Shown piece after piece: positions 46,703 to 54,439 of a stretch of DNA of 64,000 nucleotides. Below the pieces are notes generated by a model. The model saw nothing but the letters and a program-made list of their open reading frames with translations. It was not told the origin of the DNA and made no database searches. Within the stretch, counting starts at the first letter, position 1. Every line of letters starts with the position of its first letter. The position numbers were made by a program, and so were the translations under genes. Source of the stretch: Pseudomonadales bacterium (GTDB taxonomy: Bacteria > Pseudomonadota > Gammaproteobacteria > Pseudomonadales > Ketobacteraceae); the NCBI GenBank assembly GCA_020062665.1, contig JAGUVW010000013.1, positions 1-64,000 of the forward strand, given 5' to 3'.

Positions 46703-47476
46703 TTACTTCTCCACAAACGCCCGCTCAATCACGTAGTGTCCACGCTCGCCGTGACGGGCCTCGTAGAAACCACGGGCATCCAGAATCGCCGTCAGATCCT
46801 TCAGCATGCTGGGGCTGCCGCACAGCATGAAACGATCCTGCTCCAGATCAAACGCCGGCAGGCCAATATCGCTGAACAGCTTGCCGGATTCCATCAGATC
46901 CGTGAGGCGGCCCTGGTTGCGGAACGGCTCACGGGTAACGGTGGGATAGTAGATCAGCTTCTGCCGCACTTCGTCGCCGAAAAATTCGTTGTTGGGTAAT
47001 TCTTCGGTGATCAGCTTCTGGTAGGCCAATTCCGATGTCCAGCGCACACCATGGGTCAGGATCACCTTGTCGTAATGAGCATAGGTTTCCGGATCCTTGA
47101 TGATGCTGATGAACGGCGCCAGCCCGGTACCGGTGCTGAGCAGATACAGGTTACGGCCGGGAATCAGGTGATCCAGCACCAGGGTGCCGGTGGGCTTGGT
47201 GCTCAGAATGATCTCGTCGCCCGGACGAATGTGCTGCAGCTTCGACGTGAGCGGACCGTTTTCCACCTTGATGGAAAAAAATTCCAGCTGCTCCTCGTAA
47301 TTGGCGCTGGCGATGCTGTAGGCGCGCATCAGCGGGCGGCCCTCGTGCTCCAGCCCGATCATGATGAAATGGCCGTTCTTGAAACGCAGCCCCGGATCGC
47401 GGCTGGTGGTGAAACTGAACAGGGTTTCGTTCCAGTGATGCACGCTGGTGACCGTGGCACGACTCAGATTGGACAT
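46703..47476 (-). CDS. fpr: Ferredoxin/flavodoxin-NADP+ reductase
   Basis: This 257-residue FAD enzyme exchanges electrons between NADPH and ferredoxin or flavodoxin. The FAD motif RAYSIASANYEE, the NADP motif STGTGLAPFISI and the C-terminal segment CGSPSMLKDL are typical of Fpr; the C-terminus is VIERAFVEK as in Pseudomonas/Azotobacter type enzymes. The start at 47476 has a GGGGGAA ribosome-binding site. It is divergent from a LysR regulator, as in the Pseudomonas fpr-finR pair, which suggests induction by oxidative stress. Confidence 0.95.
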   Translation of the reverse strand: MSNLSRATVTSVHHWNETLFSFTTSRDPGLRFKNGHFIMIGLEHEGRPLMRAYSIASANYEEQLEFFSIKVENGPLTSKLQHIRPGDEIILSTKPTGTLVLDHLIPGRNLYLLSTGTGLAPFISIIKDPETYAHYDKVILTHGVRWTSELAYQKLITEELPNNEFFGDEVRQKLIYYPTVTREPFRNQGRLTDLMESGKLFSDIGLPAFDLEQDRFMLCGSPSMLKDLTAILDARGFYEARHGERGHYVIERAFVEK

Positions 47477-47510
47477 GATGCAATTCCCCCGACTGCGAAT
47501 GGTTGCAGCC

Positions 47511-47539
47511 ACTATAGCGAAGAGCTATGCTATCGGCAA
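47511..47539 (-). promoter_or_regulatory. Probable fpr promoter with overlapping inverted repeat
   Basis: On the minus strand TTGCCG (47534-47539) and TATAGT (47511-47516) are separated by 17 bases, a fair sigma-70 promoter for fpr. The inverted repeat ATAGC-GAAGA-GCTAT (47514-47528) overlaps the -10 and spacer, a likely site for the divergent LysR regulator. Confidence 0.5.
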
Positions 47540-47577
47540 AATGGGTAATTCAGATATATTTAATCGGTTTTATCGAT

Positions 47578-48459
47578 ATGCGTTTCAGCCTGCGCCAGCT
47601 CCAGGTCTTCATCGCCACCGCCCACTTCCAGAACCTGTCCAGGGCCGCCGACAGCCTGGCCATGTCCCAGTCCGCCGCCAGCAGCGCCCTGGCCGAGCTG
47701 GAGCATCAGTACGGCATCCAGCTGTTCGACCGGATCGGCAAGCGTCTGCAGCTGAACGCCCTCGGCCATGCCCTGCGCCCCCAGGCCATGGCCCTGCTGC
47801 AACAGGCCGACGCGCTGGATCAGGCCCTGCAGCAGCATTCCGAAGCCGGCCCCCTCAAGATCGGCGCCACCCTCACCATTGGCAACTATCTGGCGGTGAA
47901 CCTGATGGCCCGCTTCATGCGCGACAATCCCCACAGCAAGGTCGAGTTGCAGGTGGCCAACACCGCCGCCATCGCCGCCCGCATCCACAATTTCGAGCTG
48001 GATCTGGGGTTGATCGAAGGTGAACTGCACGACAGCGAGCTTGAGGTGATACCCTGGCGCGACGACGAACTGGTGGTGTTCTGCGCCCCCGGCCATCCAC
48101 TGGCGAACAAGCGCAAACTTACCGATACCATGCTGGCGGACGCCACCTGGATTCTGCGGGAACCGGGCTCCGGCACGCGGCAAACGTTCGACCGCGCCTT
48201 GCACGGCCTGCTGCCGGGCCTGAACATCCTGCTGGAATTGCAGCACACCGAAGCCATCAAGCGGGCAGTGGAAGCGGAACTGGGTATCGGCTGTCTGTCA
48301 AAGGTGGCGCTGGTGGAAGCCTTCAAGCGCGGCAGTCTGGTGCCGCTGCACGTGCCGCAACGGGATTTCCGCCGCCTGTTCTACTTCATTCTGCACAAAC
48401 AGAAATATCGCACGGCAGGCATAGAGCGCTGGCTGACGTTGTGTCGCCAGCTGCCGTGA
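47578..48459 (+). CDS. LysR family regulator, FinR-like
   Basis: This 293-residue protein has an N-terminal LysR helix-turn-helix (LRQLQVFIATAHFQNLSRAA, followed by LAMSQSAASSALAELE) and a C-terminal periplasmic-binding-fold effector domain (KIGATLTIGNYLAVNLMARF and after). It is divergent from fpr with about 100 bases between starts. In Pseudomonas, FinR is the LysR protein in this position and activates fpr under superoxide stress; assignment here rests on that arrangement. The ATG at 47578 gives the standard LysR N-terminus. Confidence 0.88.
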   Translation: MRFSLRQLQVFIATAHFQNLSRAADSLAMSQSAASSALAELEHQYGIQLFDRIGKRLQLNALGHALRPQAMALLQQADALDQALQQHSEAGPLKIGATLTIGNYLAVNLMARFMRDNPHSKVELQVANTAAIAARIHNFELDLGLIEGELHDSELEVIPWRDDELVVFCAPGHPLANKRKLTDTMLADATWILREPGSGTRQTFDRALHGLLPGLNILLELQHTEAIKRAVEAELGIGCLSKVALVEAFKRGSLVPLHVPQRDFRRLFYFILHKQKYRTAGIERWLTLCRQLP

Positions 48460-48463
48460 CACC

Positions 48464-50761
48464 TCAATTGACCGACTGCACCGCCACCTCCCGCTGCCGC
48501 TTGTCTTCGTACATGCGTTCGTCCGCCAGCCGCACCCAGTCGCGCGCACTATCGCAGAACTGCGCACCCAGCGCCACGATGCCGCAGGAAAATTGGATGC
48601 TCACCACCTGCCCCAGCCCCACCTGCACCGACGGCAGCTTGCGTCGCATTTTCGCTACCACTTTCTCCGCATCGCCCTGAGTGGTTTCCCGCAGCAGAAT
48701 CAGAAATTCATCGCCCGCGTAACGATAGAAACTGTCGGTGGCCCGCAGGCAGCTGCGCACCACACGGGCGAACTCGATCAGCACCTCGTCGCCGGTCTCG
48801 TGGCCGTAGCGATCATTCACGGTTTTGAAATCATCCAGATCAATGAAGATCAACGCGGCGTCGGTCTTATAGCGGCGGAACAGCGCAATGCACTCCTCCA
48901 TTTCCGGCGTCGAATACTGCCGCCGCAGCGCCATGGTGAGGGGATCGAACTTGGCGAGTTTTTCCAGCTGCTGATTGGTGGATTCCAGGCGCTCGCGGAA
49001 CAGCTGCTCCTCCGTCACATCCCGCGCCAGCCCCACCAGATACAGCATGGCGCCATTGTCATCGCGCACCGCGGTACCTTCATCGTGTATATGGCGCACG
49101 GAACCGTCGGGACGCTCGATGCGATAGTGAATGTCCCAGGTGCCTTTTGCGTGTCGCACCAGCTCGTTCTGCACGCGGCCACGATCTTCCGGCACCACTG
49201 CATCGATGAAACTGCGGGGATTGCTGTAGATCGATTCTTTACTGCGCTGCCACACCCGCTCATAGGCGTCATTCACGAACAGCACCCGCGTGGCACCGGG
49301 CGTCGCCATCCACACCACGCCGTTGACATACTGGGCGATGGTCTTGAATTTTTTCTCGGACGCGATCAGATGCTGCTCGAATTGCTTGCGCTCCGTGATG
49401 TCTTCGATCACGCCGATCAGATACAGCGGCTTGCCGTTCCTGTCACGACACAGGCTCATCACGGTGCTGCCCCACACCATGCGATTGTCGCGATGCAGAA
49501 ATCGCAGTTCATTCTTGCAGTGATCCACCTCGTCGTGCAGCAAGCGGTGCAACTGCTGCTGGCACAGCGCCTGATCCTGTGGCGCCAGCAGATCCGGCAC
49601 CGGTTTGCCCGGCAACTCCCCGCTGTTCCAACCTACCAGGCGGGCGAAATATGGATTCACCTCGATCAGGCGAAACTGCAGATCCACGTGCACAATGCCC
49701 ACCGGCGCCATTTCAAAGGTGGCGCGGAATTTTCGCTCCGCCTCATCCAGCCGGTTGCGCACCGCCGCCATGCTGGACACATCCAGGATGTTGGCCACTG
49801 CGTATTGCGCGTCACCCAGCCGATAGAGGCCGATACAGACTTCCACGTCGCGCACCGTTCCGTTGCGGGTCTGCAACTGCACCGGATTCACCATGGTGCG
49901 GGCGCCCTGGGTGCTGAAGAAAAGCTGGCGCAAATGTTCGTGCTGCAATTTTGCCGAATCAGGAATCCATTGCTCCAGATAGCTATCGATCAGGTCGGAT
50001 TTTTCCACCTCGAACAGCGTGGCAGCGCCGGCATTGGCGAACACGATCTCGCCGGATTCCGCCACCACCAGAATGGGATTGGGCGCGGCGTCCAGCAAGC
50101 GCTGACGCTCGCTCAAACGGGAAATGGTGTGACGGCTGCGCAGAGCAAACCGCAAATAATAATACGACAGCACGCTGGCGCCGATGCCCAGCAGCACGGC
50201 CAACAGCACCGTAGCCACCAGAGAACGCAGCACACGACGGTTGTGGCGCTGCAGATCCTGCACCGAGCGATTCAATTCAGCCTGAAGAAAATTGAGAATG
50301 GTGCGCTGGGCCAGCATGGCCGGCGCGTCATCGATCTGCACCCGCCGATCAATCTCGGCCGCAGACACGCCTTGCCCGTGCAGTTGTCGCACCTGCTCCA
50401 GCATGGCCTTGTACTGGGCCACCACCTCGGCAATGCGGCGAAACTCCACTTCCAGATGGGGCGCGCTGTTGAAGTTGCGGGATTCCGCCAGAAAGCGTTC
50501 CACCCGCTCGATGGCCTGTCGCGCTGCGCCATAATCCGGCGGCTCGCCGCGCATGACGAAATTCTTGAAGTAATGGATCATGCCCCCGTAACCCAGTTCG
50601 CGGGTCAGCAGGGCAATCAGCGAATGCAGCACGCTTTGCTGTTCCAGCTGCCGGGTCAGTGTTTGCTGTTGCGTGCGGTAGTGATTGGACGCCAGCAGAA
50701 TCAATGCCGAAAAGACGCCACACAGCAGCAAGCCAATCATCCATAAATGCCGTTTCGCCAT
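48464..50761 (-). CDS. Membrane PAS-PAS-PAS-GGDEF diguanylate cyclase
   Basis: This 765-residue protein has two membrane segments (about 7-25 and 185-205) enclosing a helical periplasmic sensor. Three PAS domains follow (about 220-335, 345-460 and 465-585), then a GGDEF domain with the active variant YRYAGDEFLIL near residue 680. RATD five residues before it matches the RxxD product-inhibition site. The protein should make cyclic di-GMP with feedback control. AGGAAG precedes the ATG. It is convergent with the finR-like gene with four bases between the stops. Confidence 0.93.
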   Translation of the reverse strand: MAKRHLWMIGLLLCGVFSALILLASNHYRTQQQTLTRQLEQQSVLHSLIALLTRELGYGGMIHYFKNFVMRGEPPDYGAARQAIERVERFLAESRNFNSAPHLEVEFRRIAEVVAQYKAMLEQVRQLHGQGVSAAEIDRRVQIDDAPAMLAQRTILNFLQAELNRSVQDLQRHNRRVLRSLVATVLLAVLLGIGASVLSYYYLRFALRSRHTISRLSERQRLLDAAPNPILVVAESGEIVFANAGAATLFEVEKSDLIDSYLEQWIPDSAKLQHEHLRQLFFSTQGARTMVNPVQLQTRNGTVRDVEVCIGLYRLGDAQYAVANILDVSSMAAVRNRLDEAERKFRATFEMAPVGIVHVDLQFRLIEVNPYFARLVGWNSGELPGKPVPDLLAPQDQALCQQQLHRLLHDEVDHCKNELRFLHRDNRMVWGSTVMSLCRDRNGKPLYLIGVIEDITERKQFEQHLIASEKKFKTIAQYVNGVVWMATPGATRVLFVNDAYERVWQRSKESIYSNPRSFIDAVVPEDRGRVQNELVRHAKGTWDIHYRIERPDGSVRHIHDEGTAVRDDNGAMLYLVGLARDVTEEQLFRERLESTNQQLEKLAKFDPLTMALRRQYSTPEMEECIALFRRYKTDAALIFIDLDDFKTVNDRYGHETGDEVLIEFARVVRSCLRATDSFYRYAGDEFLILLRETTQGDAEKVVAKMRRKLPSVQVGLGQVVSIQFSCGIVALGAQFCDSARDWVRLADERMYEDKRQREVAVQSVN

Positions 50762-50893
50762 GCGCTTCCTTTTCCGCTCGACGCCGCTCCATCATCCTGA
50801 TTTCAAGAATAGCACGGTGAAGAATCCACGAATGTCTGCGCGACGGCTTTGTGATCCCACACGATCAGCAAGGAAAAGCTGCAACAACGTGGT

Positions 50894-51064
50894 TTAGAGT
50901 GATGCTTTCGACAGCTTCTGCTTTTGACGCAATGCAGTGCGCACAACGATGGCAGGGGGATGCTTGCGCGCCACATCATGGGCGGTGTCAGGCTGGGGAT
51001 CCTGAGGCGGTTCCGGGTTACGCGGAAACAAGCTGTGCCAGAACTTCACAACTTTCGACAGCAT
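50894..51064 (-). CDS. Small hypothetical protein
   Basis: I do not recognise this 56-residue product. It starts LSKVVKFWHSLFPRNPEPP after Met, a short amphipathic helix, and continues with a Pro-rich and then basic tail. The ATG at 51064 has a good GGAGG ribosome-binding site at 6 bases. It lies upstream of the PAS-GGDEF gene on the same strand, separated by about 130 bases. Support is modest: ribosome-binding site and position only. Confidence 0.4.
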   Translation of the reverse strand: MLSKVVKFWHSLFPRNPEPPQDPQPDTAHDVARKHPPAIVVRTALRQKQKLSKASL

Positions 51065-51107
51065 GGCGACCTCCACTCTTCCTGTGCATCCGGTTGGGCG
51101 GCAACAA

Positions 51108-51141
51108 AAAACCCCCGGGGTTCATGCCCACCGGGGGTTTT
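51108..51141. terminator. Bidirectional Rho-independent terminator
   Basis: The stem AAAACCCCCGG (51108-51118) / CCGGGGGTTTT (51131-51141) has a 12-base loop. It lies about 170 bases after the PstS-like gene on the minus strand. Confidence 0.85.
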
Positions 51142-51312
51142 CGGATTCCGGAGGGCAGACCACGTCACCCTCCTGCACGCAAACTCAGAAGAGCGAGAGT
51201 GTTTTCGATGCCTGTTTGAAAACGAATACGATGTACGCTTGCGAGTGCATGGATTTCTTTTTCGACTGGATTGATTCAACTATAGCAGACATTTCCAAGC
51301 CCGGTTAAAAAC

Positions 51313-51762
51313 TCAGCGAACCGTCAGTAGAACCTTGATGTCGCTCACACCGGCCAGGCTTTCCACTGTCGCCAGATCCACGTAGCCGATCATGTTGGGA
51401 TTGGAGGCAATGAATTCCAGCACCTCGCTATCGCCGGTCACCGCAAACGGCGGCTGGCCCTTGCCGGTGAAGATCAGGCGCGACCAGTAGGAATTCAGCT
51501 GCGACTGACTCTTCTGCACGATCTTGCTGTAAAACTCGGCACGGGGCTTTTCCCCTTCGAACTGGTCGATGGGAATCACCTTGGTGCCATCAGGTAAACG
51601 GCGGGATTTGCCCAGAAAAATACTCGCCACCTGCTCGGCGGTGATTTCGCTCACCTGATTGTTGGCGTTGACGATGATGGCCAGCTCACCACTGGCAGAG
51701 GACGCGGACTGTACCCCCGCAAACAACAACGCACCTGCCACTACCATTCTGATCTTCTTCAT
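51313..51762 (-). CDS. Small PstS-like periplasmic substrate-binding-domain protein
   Basis: This 149-residue exported protein has a signal peptide (RMVVAGALLFAGVQSASSA) and one lobe-sized fragment of a phosphate-ABC-type binding fold (EITAEQVASIFLGKSRRLPDGT; NPNMIGYVDLATVESL). Such short proteins are common in aquatic Gammaproteobacteria and are not complete transporters. A GAGGG ribosome-binding site supports the start. It follows a PAS-GGDEF cyclase gene on the same strand by 140 bases, which suggests that it may feed a periplasmic signal to that cyclase. Confidence 0.85.
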   Translation of the reverse strand: MKKIRMVVAGALLFAGVQSASSASGELAIIVNANNQVSEITAEQVASIFLGKSRRLPDGTKVIPIDQFEGEKPRAEFYSKIVQKSQSQLNSYWSRLIFTGKGQPPFAVTGDSEVLEFIASNPNMIGYVDLATVESLAGVSDIKVLLTVR

Positions 51763-51902
51763 CCTTTTTACCCTCGCGCAGCCCTGTTTTGGCCGCCACC
51801 TGTTTGCCTGATGGGCCCAATCCTGCCCCAGCGGTTTTCATCAACTGCATTAATGAAAGTCGATGGATGGGCATTCTTCAAGTGATTCAACTGTTTAACC
51901 GG

Positions 51903-53495
51903 TCACTGCGGACGCTGCTGGCGCAATTCCAGCGGGCGTTCTCCGTTGTAGACAATCACGCAGTTTCGTCCCGCGCGCTTGGCGTCATACAGGCCGCGGT
52001 CGGCGCGCTCCATCACTGCTTCCACACTGTCCTGATCCGACAGCAACTGCGCCACGCCTACACTCACGGTGAAATTGCTGCGAGCGCCCTGGCAGTCGAA
52101 CGCTTCTTCCTGCCAGCGTTTGCGGATGCGCTCGGCCACCAGATACCCGCCGCCTTCTTCCGACGACACCAGCACTGCGGCAAATTCCTCGCCGCCGATG
52201 CGGCCCAGCAGATCTTCCTCCCGCAGACAGGTACGGGCGACTTCGCAAAAACGGCGGATCACCTCATCACCAAAGGCATGGCCGTAGCGATCGTTGATGC
52301 GTTTGAAGTGGTCGATGTCCAGCAGAATCAGCGCGAACGGGTGACGGTAGCGCACGGAACGACGCAGCTCGCGCTGCACCGCGTCCAGAAAACTGCGGCG
52401 GTTGAGGGCGCCGGTGAGCGTGTCGGTGGTGGCCAGGCGCTCCATCTCGGCCCGGATGCGGCGCTGCTCGGAGATATCCGCCAGGGTGACGAACACGGCA
52501 TCGACACCGGAGTAATCCAGCATGTTGCCGCTGATCTCGCCCCAGAAATGACGGCCGTCGGCGTCCTTGAGCAGGGTTTCCCGCGCCAGCACGCTGCCCT
52601 GCTGCACAACCCCCTGGGCAAACGCCGTCAGTTCTGTCGCGTCGACCCAACCGTCCTGCAGATGGATGTCATCCAGCGCCAGGCCGGGGTCGATGTGGAA
52701 CAGGGCGTAGGTGGCGCGATTGGCATACAGCACCGGCAGGTGGTCGGTGTTTTCCAGAATCAGGATGGGATAGGGCGTGGCATCCAGAATCGCGCGCAGA
52801 CGCTGCTCGCTGCGCTGGATGGCCGTGTCCGCCTGATGCTGCTGGGTGATGTCCTGCACCGTGCCAGTTTCCCGCACTGGCGTCTTGTCGTCGCCCATGA
52901 ACACCTGCCCGGACAGACGTATGTATTTTTCCACACCGCCAGGGCAGATCACCCTGTGGTCGCACTGGTAGGTGCCGCCCTGGTAATAGGCCGCGGCGAT
53001 GATTTCGGTAACCCGCTCCACGTCGTCAGGATGAATCAGGCGCTCGTAATGCTTGCGATCCGTCCTGGCTTGCTCGAGCCCCAGCAACTTGCAGGCTTCC
53101 TCCGACCAGAAGGTTTCCCCGGTCTCGAAATTGCGATCCCAGCTGCCGATGCGGGCGATGAACTGGGCTTCCTGCAGGCGATGGAAGGATCGTTCCAGCT
53201 GCTCCTGCAGTTGCTCGATCCTTCGGCCATAACGGCGCTGCAGCAACACCAGCACCACCAACAGACCCGACAGCAGACAACCCGCCAGCCACACCCAGGC
53301 ACCGGGCAGAGCCGACTCGACGCTGCCCTGTTCATACAGGATCTCGATATTTTCGTAACTGGCGTAGCCGCTGGACAGTCCCAGCGACGCCCACAGGCCA
53401 GCACTGGCGAGGACAGGCGTCCAGCGCAACAGGGAACTCGCCAGTCGGGGTGGATTGCACTGGTCAGGGGCGCGGGGCAAGCAGGGTGCTCCCAA
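51903..53495 (-). CDS. Membrane PAS-PAS-GGDEF diguanylate cyclase
   Basis: This protein is up to 530 residues long. A short periplasmic part lies between two membrane helices (about 23-40 and 67-85). Two PAS domains (about 100-215 and 225-345) and a GGDEF domain follow, with the active form RIGGEEFAAVL. REED five residues earlier matches the RxxD inhibitory site. No ATG is available: the start is TTG at 53495 or, better supported by a GGGAG ribosome-binding site, TTG at 53480. It precedes the small PstS-like gene. Confidence 0.9.
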   Translation of the reverse strand: MGAPCLPRAPDQCNPPRLASSLLRWTPVLASAGLWASLGLSSGYASYENIEILYEQGSVESALPGAWVWLAGCLLSGLLVVLVLLQRRYGRRIEQLQEQLERSFHRLQEAQFIARIGSWDRNFETGETFWSEEACKLLGLEQARTDRKHYERLIHPDDVERVTEIIAAAYYQGGTYQCDHRVICPGGVEKYIRLSGQVFMGDDKTPVRETGTVQDITQQHQADTAIQRSEQRLRAILDATPYPILILENTDHLPVLYANRATYALFHIDPGLALDDIHLQDGWVDATELTAFAQGVVQQGSVLARETLLKDADGRHFWGEISGNMLDYSGVDAVFVTLADISEQRRIRAEMERLATTDTLTGALNRRSFLDAVQRELRRSVRYRHPFALILLDIDHFKRINDRYGHAFGDEVIRRFCEVARTCLREEDLLGRIGGEEFAAVLVSSEEGGGYLVAERIRKRWQEEAFDCQGARSNFTVSVGVAQLLSDQDSVEAVMERADRGLYDAKRAGRNCVIVYNGERPLELRQQRPQ

Positions 53496-53662
53496 TCGGT
53501 GATGAGGCTATAGCAAAGAGTATAGACAGATCAGCCAATTGTTCCTGCGGCACAGCTTGTGCATAGCAGAACACATCAACAGCAACGCTATTTTTGTATC
53601 CGGCGGTTGATTTCACCGGTGCATATCTCTAGAGTCGCGACGCCAGAACGGGGCACGGTTTT

Positions 53663-54373
53663 ATGATTCAGGCACAGCAGGCAATGGATTCTCAGGCACA
53701 TATCGGATTTCAGATTTCAGGCGAGTTGTTCGGGCAGGTTCACCAGCTGATCCAGCGCATCCAGCAGCAACCTCACGAGCGGGATCTGAGCCGCCAGGCC
53801 GCCGACGCCGTGTCCGCCCTGCTGCACAAGGGCATCCAGACCTTCTATTTCGATGTAGTGGAAGGTGTGCGCACCCATCCGGCCACCCACAAGTCTGCCG
53901 ACACCGGCATCATCACCGTCACCAAGGGCGCCGATCTGGTGATCCGCAAGATGGCCAACAACCTGGAACCCCACGAGCTGCAGCTGTTCGCCCAATACCT
54001 GGGGCAGATGCTGTTCCAGCAGGATGGCCAGTTCTACCTGGCGTTTCCGCTCGACCGGGACAGCCACGGCAAGCTGGAGCAGGTGATCCAGCGCATCCGC
54101 AGCGACGCCAACACCGACGCCTACAACCACCTGATCGTGGACGCCCTGTGCCAGCTGGCGGATCTGGCGGTGCAGCACTTCTACCACCAGCCCACCCGGC
54201 TGATCAAAATCCGCCTGTTCGTGAAGAAATCCGCCGACCTGGGCGTGCGTACCGTGCAGAAGGGCATTCACTTCGTGATCCGGCTGATGTTCCGCAAAAC
54301 CCGGCAGCGGGAGCTGATCCAGTTCTCCACCTATCTGCAGAATCAGCTGGTTTATCTGCCGGTCAGCCGCTGA
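53663..54373 (+). CDS. Protein of unknown function with an internal duplication
   Basis: I do not recognise this 236-residue protein. It has no signal or membrane segment. Two halves repeat the same pattern: KSADTGIITVTKGADLVIRK near residue 77 and KSADLGVRTVQKGIHFVIRL near residue 193, each followed by a helix with ELxxF-YL spacing (ELQLFAQYLGQMLF, ELIQFSTYLQNQLV). Before each copy lies a His-rich amphipathic helix (GIQTFYFDVVEG, AVQHFYHQP). A cytoplasmic regulator or scaffold is possible, but nothing is proved. The ribosome-binding site is weak; an alternative ATG lies 21 bases further in. Confidence 0.75.
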   Translation: MIQAQQAMDSQAHIGFQISGELFGQVHQLIQRIQQQPHERDLSRQAADAVSALLHKGIQTFYFDVVEGVRTHPATHKSADTGIITVTKGADLVIRKMANNLEPHELQLFAQYLGQMLFQQDGQFYLAFPLDRDSHGKLEQVIQRIRSDANTDAYNHLIVDALCQLADLAVQHFYHQPTRLIKIRLFVKKSADLGVRTVQKGIHFVIRLMFRKTRQRELIQFSTYLQNQLVYLPVSR

Positions 54374-54439
54374 ACCCCTACCCAGGCCGTGCGTCTAAGG
54401 GCATCATAGTCCGCATCATCCTACCCGTTGGGATCCTCC

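Noticed and set aside
48593-50746. Long plus-strand open frame opposite the PAS-GGDEF gene
   Set aside because: The minus strand encodes a complete sensor with PAS and AGDEF motifs; the plus frame is low-complexity and has no ribosome-binding site.
51789-53513. Long plus-strand open frame opposite the second cyclase
   Set aside because: The minus strand carries PAS and GGEEF motifs in one frame; the opposite frame has none.
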